Source of the DNA: DATAUD01 sp036501665
Lineage (GTDB): Bacteria; Verrucomicrobiota; Verrucomicrobiia; Limisphaerales; Palsa-1400
DNA length: 64,000 bases
Reading direction: 5' to 3'
NCBI GenBank assembly: GCA_036501665.1
Contig: DASXZW010000023.1
Span: forward strand, 1-64,000
In this document: positions 32,963 through 42,946 of the stretch, piece after piece
How positions within the stretch are numbered: the first letter of the stretch is position 1
Layout: the number at the start of each line of letters is the position of its first letter
Position numbers and translations under genes: made by a program
The notes under the pieces: generated by a model
What the model was told of the DNA's origin: nothing
Databases searched by the model: none
Seen by the model: the letters and a program-made list of their open reading frames with translations, nothing else

Positions 32963-34930
32963 GTGATCCCAAGACTGCTTCAGGCAGCGTCAGTCATAAC
33001 TATTTTCTTGTTTTACGTGACGTTTTCATGGTCGGTTCGGGCTGACCAAATTCCCAGTCAGGAGTGGCATCAGGAAGGGGCTTGCAAGTGGGTGCAATTA
33101 TCCATAGAGCCTTCAGTGAAAACAGGATTCGTCCGGCTTCCATCGGCGGAAACCGGCATTCTCTTCACTAACTCTGTGGATGAAATGAGTTCGGCGGCCA
33201 ATCGCGTTTTGGACATCGGTTCCGGGGTCGCCGCCGGAGATTTCGATGGGGACGGTCTCACGGATCTCTTTTTTTGCAGCTTGAGCGGAGAGTGCAAACT
33301 TTATCGGAACCTGGGCGGCTTCCGTTTCAAGGACGTGACCGTCGAGTCTGGGATCGCGTGCCCGAATCGAATCTGCATGGGCGCGGTGTTTGCCGACATT
33401 GATGGAGACGGCAAACTGGACCTGCTTATCTCCACCTGCGGCCATGGCGTTCTTTGCTTCAAGAACGACGGGAAGGGACACTTCACCGACGTGACACGCT
33501 CGGCCAACACGGCAAGTCCGTTCGGAGCCACCACGCTGGCGCTGGCGGACATCGACGGCAACGGGACGCTGGATTTATATGTGACCAATTATCGCAGCAA
33601 CGATTTTCGGGACGCGGGACAAGTCTCCTTGCAATCGGTTAATGGCCAACTGGTAGTTCCGCCCTCGTTGCGGCGCCGGGTGTTGCTCGTTGATGGCAAG
33701 GTCCAGGAATATGGGGAACCGGATCTTCTATACCTCAACGATGGCTCGGGACATTTCACCCCTTCATCCTGGGTGGAAGGAAGGTTTCTCGACGAGCAAG
33801 GCGCTCCGCTGAAACATGCCCCCGCAGATTGGGGTTTAACGGCGGCTTTCCGTGACCTTAATGGCGATGGTTCTCCAGACCTCTATGTCTGCAACGATTA
33901 TTGGACCCCGGATCGCATCTGGACAAACGACGGCGCCGGCCATTTTCGGGCTATGTCCCGGGCCGCAATTCGGCACACCAGCGCCAGTTCCATGGGGGTG
34001 GATTTCGCTGATATCGACCAGGACGGTCATCTCGACATTTTTGTTGTCGATATGCGTAGTCGCCAGTCTCGGAAGCAACTGACTCAGGTTCCGTCCTATA
34101 CTCCACCATCGTTCCGTGTGGGAGACATATTCGATCGTCCGCAGATCAATCGCAACACGCTGTTTCACAATCGCGGCGACAACACTTACGAGGAGATTGC
34201 TGAATTCAGCGGGCTGACTGCTTCCGGTTGGTCCTGGCAACCGTACTTCCTTGATGTTGACCTGGATGGCTTTCCTGATTTGTTAATCATGACCGGCCAT
34301 AGAAAGGACGTCCAGGACTTGGATTCAACCGAAAATGCCGAGTCGCGGCACCCGCATTGGGTCACGACCAACAACATGGTTGTCATTGACGGCAAACTGA
34401 TTCCGTTTCAAGAGGCCTTCACGGCCGAACGCGCCGCAGAACTGCGCAATTACCCCAGTTTGGAAAGCCCCATCGTGGCCTTCCGAAATTTGGGCAATCT
34501 GAAGTTCGAGGAACAGACGGAGAATTGGGGCCTCAATCAACCGGCCATTCGTCACGGCGCAGCCCTGGTGGACCTGGACAATGACGGCGATCTGGACCTG
34601 GTGGTGAATGTGCTCAACGGCCCGGCCGAGATCTGGAAGAACGTCGGCGCTGCCCCCCGCGTGGCAGTCGATTTAGTGGGTTTGGCCCCAAATACAGCCG
34701 GAATCGGCGCAAAAATCACTTTGCGCGGAGGCGCAGTGCCCAGCCAGAGCCAAGAAGTCGTATGCGGCGGTCGGTATCTTTCCGGCTCACAAACGCGAGT
34801 GGCTTTTGCGACTGGCGCAACTCAAACCGGAATGGAACTCGATGTCAGATGGCGCAACGGTGCGCGGTCACAGATTGCCGGAGTTGCCGCCAATCGATTG
34901 TATCGCATCACCGAACCCGCCGCGAAATAA
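32963..34930 (+). CDS. Secreted FG-GAP/ASPIC-UnbV protein (N-lobe, split form)
   Basis: 655 residues from GTG, with a Sec-type leader (AASVITIFLFYVTFSWSVRA). Seven calcium-type FG-GAP repeats (DFDGDGLTDLFF, DIDGDGKLDLLI, DIDGNGTLDLYV, DLNGDGSPDLYV, DIDQDGHLDIFV, DVDLDGFPDLLI, DLDNDGDLDLVV) form an integrin-alpha-like propeller. They are followed by a C-terminal ASPIC/UnbV domain (NTAGIGAKITLRGG ... GGRYLSGSQ). This is the CRTAC1-like family. The gene aligns with the first half of the fused proteins at 36791 and 47085. The next gene, 5 bp on, supplies the second half. Exported or surface role; ligand unknown. Confidence 0.85.
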   Translation: MIPRLLQAASVITIFLFYVTFSWSVRADQIPSQEWHQEGACKWVQLSIEPSVKTGFVRLPSAETGILFTNSVDEMSSAANRVLDIGSGVAAGDFDGDGLTDLFFCSLSGECKLYRNLGGFRFKDVTVESGIACPNRICMGAVFADIDGDGKLDLLISTCGHGVLCFKNDGKGHFTDVTRSANTASPFGATTLALADIDGNGTLDLYVTNYRSNDFRDAGQVSLQSVNGQLVVPPSLRRRVLLVDGKVQEYGEPDLLYLNDGSGHFTPSSWVEGRFLDEQGAPLKHAPADWGLTAAFRDLNGDGSPDLYVCNDYWTPDRIWTNDGAGHFRAMSRAAIRHTSASSMGVDFADIDQDGHLDIFVVDMRSRQSRKQLTQVPSYTPPSFRVGDIFDRPQINRNTLFHNRGDNTYEEIAEFSGLTASGWSWQPYFLDVDLDGFPDLLIMTGHRKDVQDLDSTENAESRHPHWVTTNNMVVIDGKLIPFQEAFTAERAAELRNYPSLESPIVAFRNLGNLKFEEQTENWGLNQPAIRHGAALVDLDNDGDLDLVVNVLNGPAEIWKNVGAAPRVAVDLVGLAPNTAGIGAKITLRGGAVPSQSQEVVCGGRYLSGSQTRVAFATGATQTGMELDVRWRNGARSQIAGVAANRLYRITEPAAK

Positions 34931-34935
34931 CAACC

Positions 34936-36786
34936 ATGAATCCGGTCAAGCTTTCCCGGCAATTGCGGCGCAGGATTCCGCCAGTGATGAGCCTGCGCGC
35001 AGCCGCGTTGCTCGCGCTTGGCGTAGTTGCAAACGAGCGTCCCTGTGTGTGCCAGCAAAGTCCAATATTTGCGGGAGTCAATCCGCCGTTGGCGCACAAA
35101 CATCACGAAGAGTTGTTTGATGACTATCAACGCCAGTCGTTGCTTTACCATCGACTCAGCCAGCTTGGCCCTGGTGTCAGTTGGCTCGGCTTGGAGGTCG
35201 GCTCGCCCGATGTCCTCGCAATTGCTTCAGGAAAGGGTGGCTCGCTTGCGGTTTTCGATTTTCTTGGAGCGAGTGGCTTCCAAGTTCGGACTCTGCCGCC
35301 TTTTACGCAACCCGTTGAAAGCGATCAAACCACCGTCCTTGCCTTTACTGACGCCGACGGCAGCCCCGCATTGCTTGTGGGATTTGCCAATTATGAAGAT
35401 CCCAGCATCCGCGATGCCTGTGTGCGAGAGTACCATCTTAAGCAAGGTACGGTTAAGGACGTGGTTCCCGCACAATCGTTCAGTGTCGGCCCGCTGGCTT
35501 TGGGAGATTTGTACGGCGATGGCAACTTGGACCTCTTCGTTGGGGGGCGTGTCGTGCCGGGGCGTTATCCGGAGCCCGCGTCTTCCCTGATCTACCGTAA
35601 CCGTGGTGGTAAATTAATTCTTGACGAAGCAAATACTGCCGCGCTCAAAGACGTGGGGCTGGTCAGCGGCGCAGTGTGGAGCGATTTGAACGGAGACGGT
35701 TATCCCGAGCTGGTGCTGGCTTGCGAATGGGGACCGGTGAAGATTTTTCATAATGACAAGGGGCGCTTGCATGAGGTTACGCAGAATTGGGGATTGGATA
35801 AAAAGATCGGCTGGTGGAATGGCGTCACGGCGGGAGATTTCGATGGTGATGGGCGGATGGATCTGGCCGTTTCAAATTGGGGCCTTAACAGTCCGTATCA
35901 AGTTCGCAATGGACACGGCCCACGGATTTATTATGCGACGTGGGGCGTTGACGACGAGATCGAGCCTGTCGAAGCCGAATTCGATGACGAACTGAAAAAG
36001 TGGTTGCCGCGCCGCGATTTCAAAACGGTTCGCAAAGCCCTGCCGTGGATCAGGGAGAAAATTGCCACTCACCGCGCCTATGCTGAGGCTGGCGTTGAGG
36101 CCATTCTCGGGGGGCGCCTTAAGGACGCCAAGATGCTTGAGGCCAATTGCCTGGAGACCACGGTCTTTCTAAATCGCGGCGACCATTTTGAAACGGCGTC
36201 GCTTCCCGCAAGCGCGCAATTTAGTCCCTCTTTCGGCGTCAACGTTGCTGATTTTGACGGTGACGGCAACGAGGACCTCTTCTTGAGTCAAAATTTTTTT
36301 GATGTTCTGCCGGAAATGGCGCGAAACGACGCCGGCCGCGGCTTGTTGCTCAAAGGAGACGGCAAGGGGAATTTTCGGGCGTTGGAGGCCAGCGCCAGCG
36401 GGATTCGCGTGTATGGAGAACAGCGCGGCAGCGCGGTTGGAGATTTTGACGGAGATGGCCGCCCGGACCTGATTGTCACCCAGAATGGAGCGGAGACGAA
36501 GCTCTTCCGCAACATCGGCGCTCGACCGGGCTTGCGTGTACGGCTGAAGGGGGCTCCGGGCAATCCGAATGGAATCGGCGCCATCATCCGCGTCAGTTTT
36601 GCGGGACGCCTAGGACCCGCCCGGGAAATCCATGCCGGATCGGGCTACTGGTCGGAGGATTCCACCGTTCAAGTCATGGCCACCCCGGAGCCGCCGACTG
36701 AAGTTCAGGTCCTGTGGCCCGGCGGCAAGAAAACCGTAACCCAAGTCCCCCAAAAAGCGCGGGAGTTGGAAATCTCGCAGCCATGA
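34936..36786 (+). CDS. Secreted FG-GAP/ASPIC-UnbV protein (C-lobe, split form)
   Basis: 616 residues from the ATG at 34936; the frame runs back into the previous gene but has no homologous content there. Signal-like leader (MSLRAAALLALGVVA), then LAHKHHEELFDDYQRQSLLY, a conserved His/Asp-rich opening also found mid-way in the fused paralogues. Repeats include DLNGDGYPELVL, DFDGDGRMDLAV, DFDGDGNEDLFL and DFDGDGRPDLIV, ending in an ASPIC/UnbV domain (GNPNGIGAIIRVSF ... GSGYWSEDSTVQV). With the preceding gene it forms a two-gene version of the fused 1200-1290-residue proteins. Confidence 0.83.
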   Translation: MNPVKLSRQLRRRIPPVMSLRAAALLALGVVANERPCVCQQSPIFAGVNPPLAHKHHEELFDDYQRQSLLYHRLSQLGPGVSWLGLEVGSPDVLAIASGKGGSLAVFDFLGASGFQVRTLPPFTQPVESDQTTVLAFTDADGSPALLVGFANYEDPSIRDACVREYHLKQGTVKDVVPAQSFSVGPLALGDLYGDGNLDLFVGGRVVPGRYPEPASSLIYRNRGGKLILDEANTAALKDVGLVSGAVWSDLNGDGYPELVLACEWGPVKIFHNDKGRLHEVTQNWGLDKKIGWWNGVTAGDFDGDGRMDLAVSNWGLNSPYQVRNGHGPRIYYATWGVDDEIEPVEAEFDDELKKWLPRRDFKTVRKALPWIREKIATHRAYAEAGVEAILGGRLKDAKMLEANCLETTVFLNRGDHFETASLPASAQFSPSFGVNVADFDGDGNEDLFLSQNFFDVLPEMARNDAGRGLLLKGDGKGNFRALEASASGIRVYGEQRGSAVGDFDGDGRPDLIVTQNGAETKLFRNIGARPGLRVRLKGAPGNPNGIGAIIRVSFAGRLGPAREIHAGSGYWSEDSTVQVMATPEPPTEVQVLWPGGKKTVTQVPQKARELEISQP

Positions 36787-36790
36787 CCCA

Positions 36791-39700
36791 TTGATAATTA
36801 ACGCTCAAATTTTACTGTTGACTGGTAGGGACGGCTCAGCATCCGCGAGCGGTGCATTCCACTCTGTTCTGACTCCGAGGCGTCCGCGGACGGCTCGGCG
36901 AGCCGTCCCTACCTCGAAGTTAACGTGCTGTTGTCTTGTTGCGATTCGCCAATGTTTTGCATTTATTGGGCTATTAGTTTTCTTATCAATTCCTGTCCGG
37001 GCGGCGGATTGGGAAACCAATGGCGCGTCCCGCGGCATCGCGCTGACTCTGGGATCCGATCATCCGGCTGGTTTTACTCGCCTTGAATCGAGCCAGACTG
37101 GGATCGCCTTTACGAACTCGCTAAGTCCTTCGCGAGGCGTCACCAACCAGATTTATTTCAACGGCTCGGGTGTTGCAGCAGGCGACATTGACGGCGATGG
37201 TTGGTGCGATCTCTTCTTCTGCAGCCTGGATGGTACGTGCGCGCTTTACCGCAATCTCGGCCACTGGCGATTCGAAGATATCACTCAGAAAGCGGGTGTG
37301 TCATGCACAGGACTCGCCTGCACCGGTGCTGCCTTCGCAGATTTGGAGGGGCAGGGGAATCTGGATTTAATCGTCAATACTATTGGAGGCGGCACGCATA
37401 TCTTTCTTAATGACGGCCACGGGCACTTCTCCAAAGGGCCGGTGCTCAATGAATCTCGCGGCGGGATGTCAATGGCCCTGGCCGATATCGACGGCGACGG
37501 CCTGCTCGACATTTATATTGCCAATTATCGTACCGAGACCTTGCGCGATCAGCCTCGGACCAACTTCCGGGTTGATTACGTCAATGGCAAACAGGTCATC
37601 GGCGCTGTCAACGGCAAGCCGACTTCAGCCCCGGAATTGCAAGGGCGATTCACATTAGGCGCTTCGGGTCAAGTACATGAACATGGAGAGCCGGATGCTC
37701 TGTATCACAACGACGGGCACGGAAAATTCTCACTCATTCCTTTTACCAACGGCGCGTTTCTGGATGAGGCCGGCAAACCGCTTAACAGCCCGCCTTACGA
37801 CTGGGGCCTTTCGGTGATGATGAGGGATTTGAATGGTGACGGCGCGCCTGACATTTACGTCTGCAACGATTTCCAGTCTCCTGACCGCATCTGGCTGAAC
37901 GACAGACACGGCCATTTTCGCGCCATGCCTGCGCTCGCCATGCGCAACACCAGCAAGTTCTCCATGGGCGTGGACGTTGCAGATATTAACCGCGACGGCT
38001 ATGACGATATTCTGGTGCTTGACATGCTCAGCCGCAATCACACCACCATGCTGACCCGCGCGGATAAATTCATGGAAGCCACGCCTCCGGGAGTCATTGA
38101 CAACCGTCCTCAGTTGACGCGTAATACACTGCAACTTAACTGCGGTGACGGGACTTACGCGGAGGTCGCGTATTACGCCGGACTCGCCGCGACGGAATGG
38201 GCCTGGACGGCGATTTTCCTGGATGTCGATTTGGATGGTTACGAAGACTTGCTCGTCAGCACCGGCCATCCTCGCGATGATAATGACATCGACAACGGAC
38301 TTCGCATTGAACGCACACGCCGTTCCCACAAAATGTCCATAGCGGACGAACTTGCTCTTCGATTAAACACTCCCAGCCTTCCTTCGCCGACACTGGCTTT
38401 TCGCAACCAAGGCAATCTGAAATTTGAGGAAGTGGGCGCGAAATGGGGCTTTGACCAGGTCGGCATTGCTCGCGGGATGTGCCTGGCAGATTTGGATAAC
38501 GACGGGGACCTTGATGTTGTCGTGAATAATCTTAACTCGCCTGCCGCTGTATATCGCAATGAGACCAGCGCTCCGCGAGTTGCCGTTCGCTTGCGCGGCA
38601 CTGGCGCGAACACTCGCGGCATCGGCGCAAAAATCAAACTCTTCGGCGGCGCGGTCCCCATGCAAAGCCAGGAAATGATTTGCGGGGGAAGGTACCTGTC
38701 AAGTGATGATGCAATGCGTATCTTCGCCGCCGGAGGGTTGACCAACGACATGCGGATCGAGGTGACTTGGCGGAGTGGCAAGCGGAGCACGGTGGAAGGT
38801 GTTCGAGCGAATCGCCTTTACGAAATAAGCGAATCCGGCGCGACTGAACCGCCCCAGCCTAAAGCAAAGGACATCGCTCCCTTGTTTGAGGATGCCAGCC
38901 ACTTGCTTGGCCACACACATCACCAGCAACCGTTCGATGACTTCGAACGCCAGCCTCTCCTTCCAAACCGCCTCAGTCAGTTTGGCCCAGGAATCGCCTG
39001 GGCCGATTTCGAGGGAAGTGGCCACGAAGACCTGGCAATCGCTGCCGGTCGCGGCTTTCCCATGGCCGTTTTCCAAAATGGCGGGGCGAGCGGCTTCAAA
39101 CCGCTGACGTCGCCGTCATTTGCACAAGCTGCAGCCTCCGATCAAACCGCGATCATTGGCGTTCCTCAAACAGACGGGCGCAACCTTTTGCTTGCTGGAG
39201 TTTCGTCTTACCCGATGTCGGCGGAAACAGACGCTGCTGTTGATGAGTTTGATATTCACGCTGGAACGGTGCAAGATGGCGTTGCGCACCAAAACTCCAG
39301 CACAGGGCCTCTCGCTCTGGCAGACTTGGACGGCGCGGGTCACTTGGAGTTGTTTGTCGGTGGGCGGATGATTCCAGGCCGATATCCTGAACCAGCGTCG
39401 TCGGAACTTTTTAATTATCGACAAGGCAAGTGGGTGCGGGATGAAACGAATTCTGCTGTCCTTGAAGGAGTGGGGTTGGTGAGTGGCGCGGTGTGGACCG
39501 ATCTTGATGGCGATGGTTTTCCCGAATTGGTGCTGGCCTGCGAATGGCAACCGCTACGCATTTTTCACAACGATCATGGTCGCCTCATTCCTTGGGACCC
39601 ACCCGTTACTCTGTCGTCTGGCGTCGATTCCGGCTCCTTGCCCGGCTCCCGGCTCAGCGACTTGAAAGGATGGTGGAACGGGATAACTGCCGGGGACTTT

Positions 39701-40669
39701 GACGGGGATGGTCGGATGGATCTGGTGGCCGCGAATTGGGGATTGAATACGAAATACCAGACTTCTCCCGGTCACGGGCGGCGTCTTTATTACGGCCCTT
39801 GGGGAAATGGCGGCGAGATCGAGCAACTTGAGGCGTACTTTGATCCGGAAATGAACAAATGGGTGCCGGAGCGAGACCTCAATTCCACGGGCAAGGGCAT
39901 CCCATGGCTCCGTGAAAAATTTGCGCTGCACCGGCAGTACGCAGAGGCTGGAATCGAGGACATTCTCGGAGAACATCTCAAGGAAGCGCATGTGCTGGAA
40001 GTCAATTGGCTTTCCACTACAGTGTTCCTCAATCGCGGCGACCACTTCGAGTTGCGCACTCTTCCCGTGGAGGCGCAATTCAGCCCCGCCTTTGGCGTAA
40101 ACGTCGCTGATTTCGATGGCGACGGAATCGAAGATATTTTTTTGAGCCAGAATTTCTTTGCAGTCCAGTCTCAGACTTCGCGAAATGACGCCGGGCGCGG
40201 CCTGTTGTTGAAAGGGGATGGGCACGGCGATTTTGCCGCTGTGCCCGGCTCTCTGTGCGGTATTAAAGTTTATGGCGAGCAGCGGGGAAGCGCAGTCGCC
40301 GATTACGACGGCGATGGACGAGTTGATTTGGCGGTCACTCAAAATGGAGCCGAGACCAAGCTCTTTCATAATCTCACCGCGAAACGCGGTTTGCGCGTCA
40401 GGTGCAATGCAGGACCGGCCAACCCGCAGGGCATTGGCGCCGTCCTTCGCTTGAGCTTCGGCGAGAAGTGGGGACCTGCGCGCGAAATTCATGCTGGAAG
40501 CGGTTATTGGTCGCAGGATTCTCCGGTTCAAGTGATGGCCCTGCCGCAACCTGCTTCCCGGGTTCAAGTGCAATGGCCGGGAGGAAAGATATCCACTTTT
40601 TTTTCGATTCCCACCAACGCGCTGGAAATCAGCGTTGACATCTCGGGAACAGTCCAGATCATCCGCTGA
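36791..40669 (+). CDS. Giant secreted two-lobed FG-GAP/ASPIC-UnbV protein
   Basis: Up to 1292 residues from a TTG. Lobe 1 (about 80-690): seven FG-GAP repeats from DIDGDGWCDLFF to DLDNDGDLDVVV, plus ASPIC/UnbV. Lobe 2 (about 700-1290): opening LGHTHHQQPFDDFERQPLLP, five repeats to DYDGDGRVDLAV, and a second ASPIC/UnbV (GSGYWSQDSPVQV). The signal-peptide-like CFAFIGLLVFLSIPVRA lies only after about 55 residues. Most of those first residues are the translation of a dispersed palindromic repeat. No ATG, GTG or TTG lies in frame between the repeat and the signal, so the true start is unclear. It may use the TTG at 36791 or 36818, or a rare codon. Confidence 0.8.
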   Translation: MIINAQILLLTGRDGSASASGAFHSVLTPRRPRTARRAVPTSKLTCCCLVAIRQCFAFIGLLVFLSIPVRAADWETNGASRGIALTLGSDHPAGFTRLESSQTGIAFTNSLSPSRGVTNQIYFNGSGVAAGDIDGDGWCDLFFCSLDGTCALYRNLGHWRFEDITQKAGVSCTGLACTGAAFADLEGQGNLDLIVNTIGGGTHIFLNDGHGHFSKGPVLNESRGGMSMALADIDGDGLLDIYIANYRTETLRDQPRTNFRVDYVNGKQVIGAVNGKPTSAPELQGRFTLGASGQVHEHGEPDALYHNDGHGKFSLIPFTNGAFLDEAGKPLNSPPYDWGLSVMMRDLNGDGAPDIYVCNDFQSPDRIWLNDRHGHFRAMPALAMRNTSKFSMGVDVADINRDGYDDILVLDMLSRNHTTMLTRADKFMEATPPGVIDNRPQLTRNTLQLNCGDGTYAEVAYYAGLAATEWAWTAIFLDVDLDGYEDLLVSTGHPRDDNDIDNGLRIERTRRSHKMSIADELALRLNTPSLPSPTLAFRNQGNLKFEEVGAKWGFDQVGIARGMCLADLDNDGDLDVVVNNLNSPAAVYRNETSAPRVAVRLRGTGANTRGIGAKIKLFGGAVPMQSQEMICGGRYLSSDDAMRIFAAGGLTNDMRIEVTWRSGKRSTVEGVRANRLYEISESGATEPPQPKAKDIAPLFEDASHLLGHTHHQQPFDDFERQPLLPNRLSQFGPGIAWADFEGSGHEDLAIAAGRGFPMAVFQNGGASGFKPLTSPSFAQAAASDQTAIIGVPQTDGRNLLLAGVSSYPMSAETDAAVDEFDIHAGTVQDGVAHQNSSTGPLALADLDGAGHLELFVGGRMIPGRYPEPASSELFNYRQGKWVRDETNSAVLEGVGLVSGAVWTDLDGDGFPELVLACEWQPLRIFHNDHGRLIPWDPPVTLSSGVDSGSLPGSRLSDLKGWWNGITAGDFDGDGRMDLVAANWGLNTKYQTSPGHGRRLYYGPWGNGGEIEQLEAYFDPEMNKWVPERDLNSTGKGIPWLREKFALHRQYAEAGIEDILGEHLKEAHVLEVNWLSTTVFLNRGDHFELRTLPVEAQFSPAFGVNVADFDGDGIEDIFLSQNFFAVQSQTSRNDAGRGLLLKGDGHGDFAAVPGSLCGIKVYGEQRGSAVADYDGDGRVDLAVTQNGAETKLFHNLTAKRGLRVRCNAGPANPQGIGAVLRLSFGEKWGPAREIHAGSGYWSQDSPVQVMALPQPASRVQVQWPGGKISTFFSIPTNALEISVDISGTVQIIR
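36824..36922. repeat. Dispersed palindromic repeat, copy 2
   Basis: GC-rich element bounded by GGTAGGGACGGCTC and its near-complement GAGCCGTCCCTACC, with an internal CGTCCGCGGACG palindrome. It aligns over about 95 bp with the copy at 3729-3830 (inverse orientation). It lies within the 5' end of the next open frame and is translated in frame there. Related copy at 55441-55516. Confidence 0.7.
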
Positions 40670-40687
40670 GAAAATTCGTTCTTGAGA

Positions 40688-42331
40688 ATGCCTTCCATAC
40701 GGCGGATATCTCCTGCCCGGAGAAAACCCCCATCCGGTTTTCGGATGTTCGTTGCCGGCCCAAGAACCTACACGAAATCTCTCGTCTTGGTTTTAGTCTT
40801 GGGACTGAGGTTCGCTCTTTACGCTCAGGAAAAAAATCCCACGTCCTCCGACGCTCCCGATGGCCATGCTACTGACACGTTCGCCGAGGTGAAACAAGGC
40901 GAGAAATTTGCGCATTCCGTTTGCGCGGCTTGCCATATGTTTCCTGAACCGGAAATGCTTGACAAGAAAACCTGGGAACACGGCGCTTTTATGAGAATGG
41001 CGCCACTTCTTGGCGTGGGACGTCTCAATCTCGACAAACGACCCGACGGCGCGATCTTGAAGGCATCCGGGATCTTTCCGAAAGAGCCTATGATTACGGA
41101 AACGATGTGGCGCGACATCTGCCTGTACTATTTGGAAACCGCGCCTGTCAAAACGCCACCCCAAGGCCCACGCTCCAAAATCCAGAATGGCCTGCCACAT
41201 TTCAAAGCCCATCCTTTGCGATACCCGGGAGCGACTCCGCAGACGAGCATGGTTCAGATCGACCCAGTCGCCAAACGCATCTACGTCGGCAACGCAGGCG
41301 CGCGCACCCTCGACATATTAAACGCCGCAGGAGAATTAATTTCGCGCGTGCCTGTGGAGAGTCCACCCGTGAGCATCACTGTTCGACCTGATGGATTGTA
41401 TGTGACGCTGATCGGCAACCTTTTGCCTTCGGACGAGAAAAATGGCCAGGTGGTGCTTCTGAAAAAGGACGGACAAGGCTACAAATCCAAGGTGCTCCTG
41501 CAACATCTCCAACGCCCCGCCAGCGCGCTTTTTGCCGATCTCAACGGCGACGGACGCGAGGACATCGCCGTTTGCGAGTTTGGCAATTATCTTGGAAGGT
41601 TTTCCTGGTTCGAGAATCGCGGCGGCTCGGAATATACCGAGCATCCGCTCATCGAGTTGCCGGGCGCATTGAATTCTTGCGTCTGTGGCGCTGGCGCAGG
41701 TGGGTTGCCTAACCTTGTTGTGCTTATGGCCCAGGGGCGGGAGGGAATCCACTTTTTTCAAAACCTGGGCGCGGGCGATTTCCAGGATGAAGTCGTTACG
41801 AACTTTCCTCCGGTTTACGGCTCTTCGCATATAGAAGTGGCCGATATTAATGGCGATGGCTTTCCTGACTTGCTAGTGACGTGCGGCGACAATGGCGAAT
41901 ACCCGTCTCCCTTCAAGAATTATCATGGCATCCGTATTTTCCTCAATGACGGGCACAACCGCTTCTCGCTCGCCTGGTTCTTTCCGATGAACGGGGCTTA
42001 CAAAGCCCTCGCCCGCGATTTTAACCGCAACGGCCATTTGGACATCGCAGCCATCTCTTACTTTCCCGATTACAACAAGTCACCAGATGAGAGCTTTGTC
42101 TATCTGCGAAATAAAGGCGGCTTCTCCTATGAGGCGTTCTCTCTCCCTGAATGCACTTCTGGCCGGTGGATCGCAATGGATGCGGGAGACCTTAAAGGCG
42201 ATGGCTGTCAAGACATCGTTCTTGGGTCCCTTCCAGCAGGGCCGAAGTCGATTCCCATCCCCGATGCGTTGCAAATGGCCTGGCACACAAACGGATTCTC
42301 AGTGCTGTTGCTGGAAAACCAGCGCAACTAA
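40688..42331 (+). CDS. Haem c-binding FG-GAP protein
   Basis: 547 residues from the ATG at 40688. An exported leader (SLVLVLVLGLRFALYA) is followed by a cytochrome c motif CAACH (Cys79-His83) with a distal Met candidate in HMFPEP. A propeller with FADLNGDGREDIAV, VADINGDGFPDLLV and DFNRNGHLDIAA follows, and there is no ASPIC/UnbV end. It probably carries one covalent haem in the periplasm or at the surface. It lies 18 bp after the giant gene and is likely in the same transcript, so electron transfer may be part of the cluster's job. Confidence 0.8.
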   Translation: MPSIRRISPARRKPPSGFRMFVAGPRTYTKSLVLVLVLGLRFALYAQEKNPTSSDAPDGHATDTFAEVKQGEKFAHSVCAACHMFPEPEMLDKKTWEHGAFMRMAPLLGVGRLNLDKRPDGAILKASGIFPKEPMITETMWRDICLYYLETAPVKTPPQGPRSKIQNGLPHFKAHPLRYPGATPQTSMVQIDPVAKRIYVGNAGARTLDILNAAGELISRVPVESPPVSITVRPDGLYVTLIGNLLPSDEKNGQVVLLKKDGQGYKSKVLLQHLQRPASALFADLNGDGREDIAVCEFGNYLGRFSWFENRGGSEYTEHPLIELPGALNSCVCGAGAGGLPNLVVLMAQGREGIHFFQNLGAGDFQDEVVTNFPPVYGSSHIEVADINGDGFPDLLVTCGDNGEYPSPFKNYHGIRIFLNDGHNRFSLAWFFPMNGAYKALARDFNRNGHLDIAAISYFPDYNKSPDESFVYLRNKGGFSYEAFSLPECTSGRWIAMDAGDLKGDGCQDIVLGSLPAGPKSIPIPDALQMAWHTNGFSVLLLENQRN

Positions 42332-42946
42332 ACCGGCTATATCTATGATATGCCGCGACGATGACTTGATACTTTAGATTGTGTAGGGGCTAATACTACA
42401 TTTTGTATATTTGTAAGGTTATAGACTATATAACGTGTTATAGGTCCTTGTTATAAAAATAGAAGGGGGTCGGTAACTTCCGTTGTGTTACTTCGGCAAT
42501 GACTGACAGTAAGGGGAAAATGTTCAAATTATTTTCTGTCAAACAGTCAATCACCCAATCAAAACTGGTTTTTTAACGACTTATTTGATAAATTGGCTTT
42601 GGCTGATTTTGCGGGAGATCAGTTATCATCGGCAACGCCAAGTGGTTATGCAAGTCATACATAATCAAAAGTTTACATCTGATGATGTTTGCTCGCTGTT
42701 AAAGCGATGCTGAGGTGAAATGCCGGGATAAATCGCTTTCAACAATAAGAAGCATAAAAGTCACAGAAATGTTTAAAATTCTCTTGACGATCCCCTGAGC
42801 GGCTGTCTAGAGTGGGCTTTAATGAGCCTCGTTATCTCGCCGCGCAATCGCTGCACACCTTGCGCAGTTAGTGCGCACAGCGCAATTGGGTTTCCCGGTA
42901 ACATCTCGTCCATGAACCAAAGCAAGAAATAAGAGTCCCTACCAGT
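42332..42946. other. AT-rich intergenic region with inverted repeat
   Basis: About 615 bp without a supported gene. It holds the right copy of the 28-bp repeat (42403-42430), an adjacent near-palindrome TATAACGTGTTATA (42429-42442), and, near 42783, a TTGACG that could be a -35 for the next gene. It is much AT-richer than the coding DNA around it. Confidence 0.5.
42403..42430 (-). repeat. 28-bp inverted repeat, right copy
   Basis: On the minus strand reads TATAGTCTATAACC then TTACAAATAT, matching 32827-32854 at 24 of 28 positions. Opposite orientation to the left copy. Confidence 0.65.

Noticed and set aside
34762..34935. Upstream extension of the second split FG-GAP gene
   Set aside because: It lies in another frame of the ASPIC/UnbV end of the preceding gene; the ATG at 34936 begins the leader peptide.
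32963..42331. FG-GAP block as a classical transposon
   Set aside because: Despite the flanking inverted repeat there is no transposase or recombinase in it and no target duplication was seen; kept only as a question.
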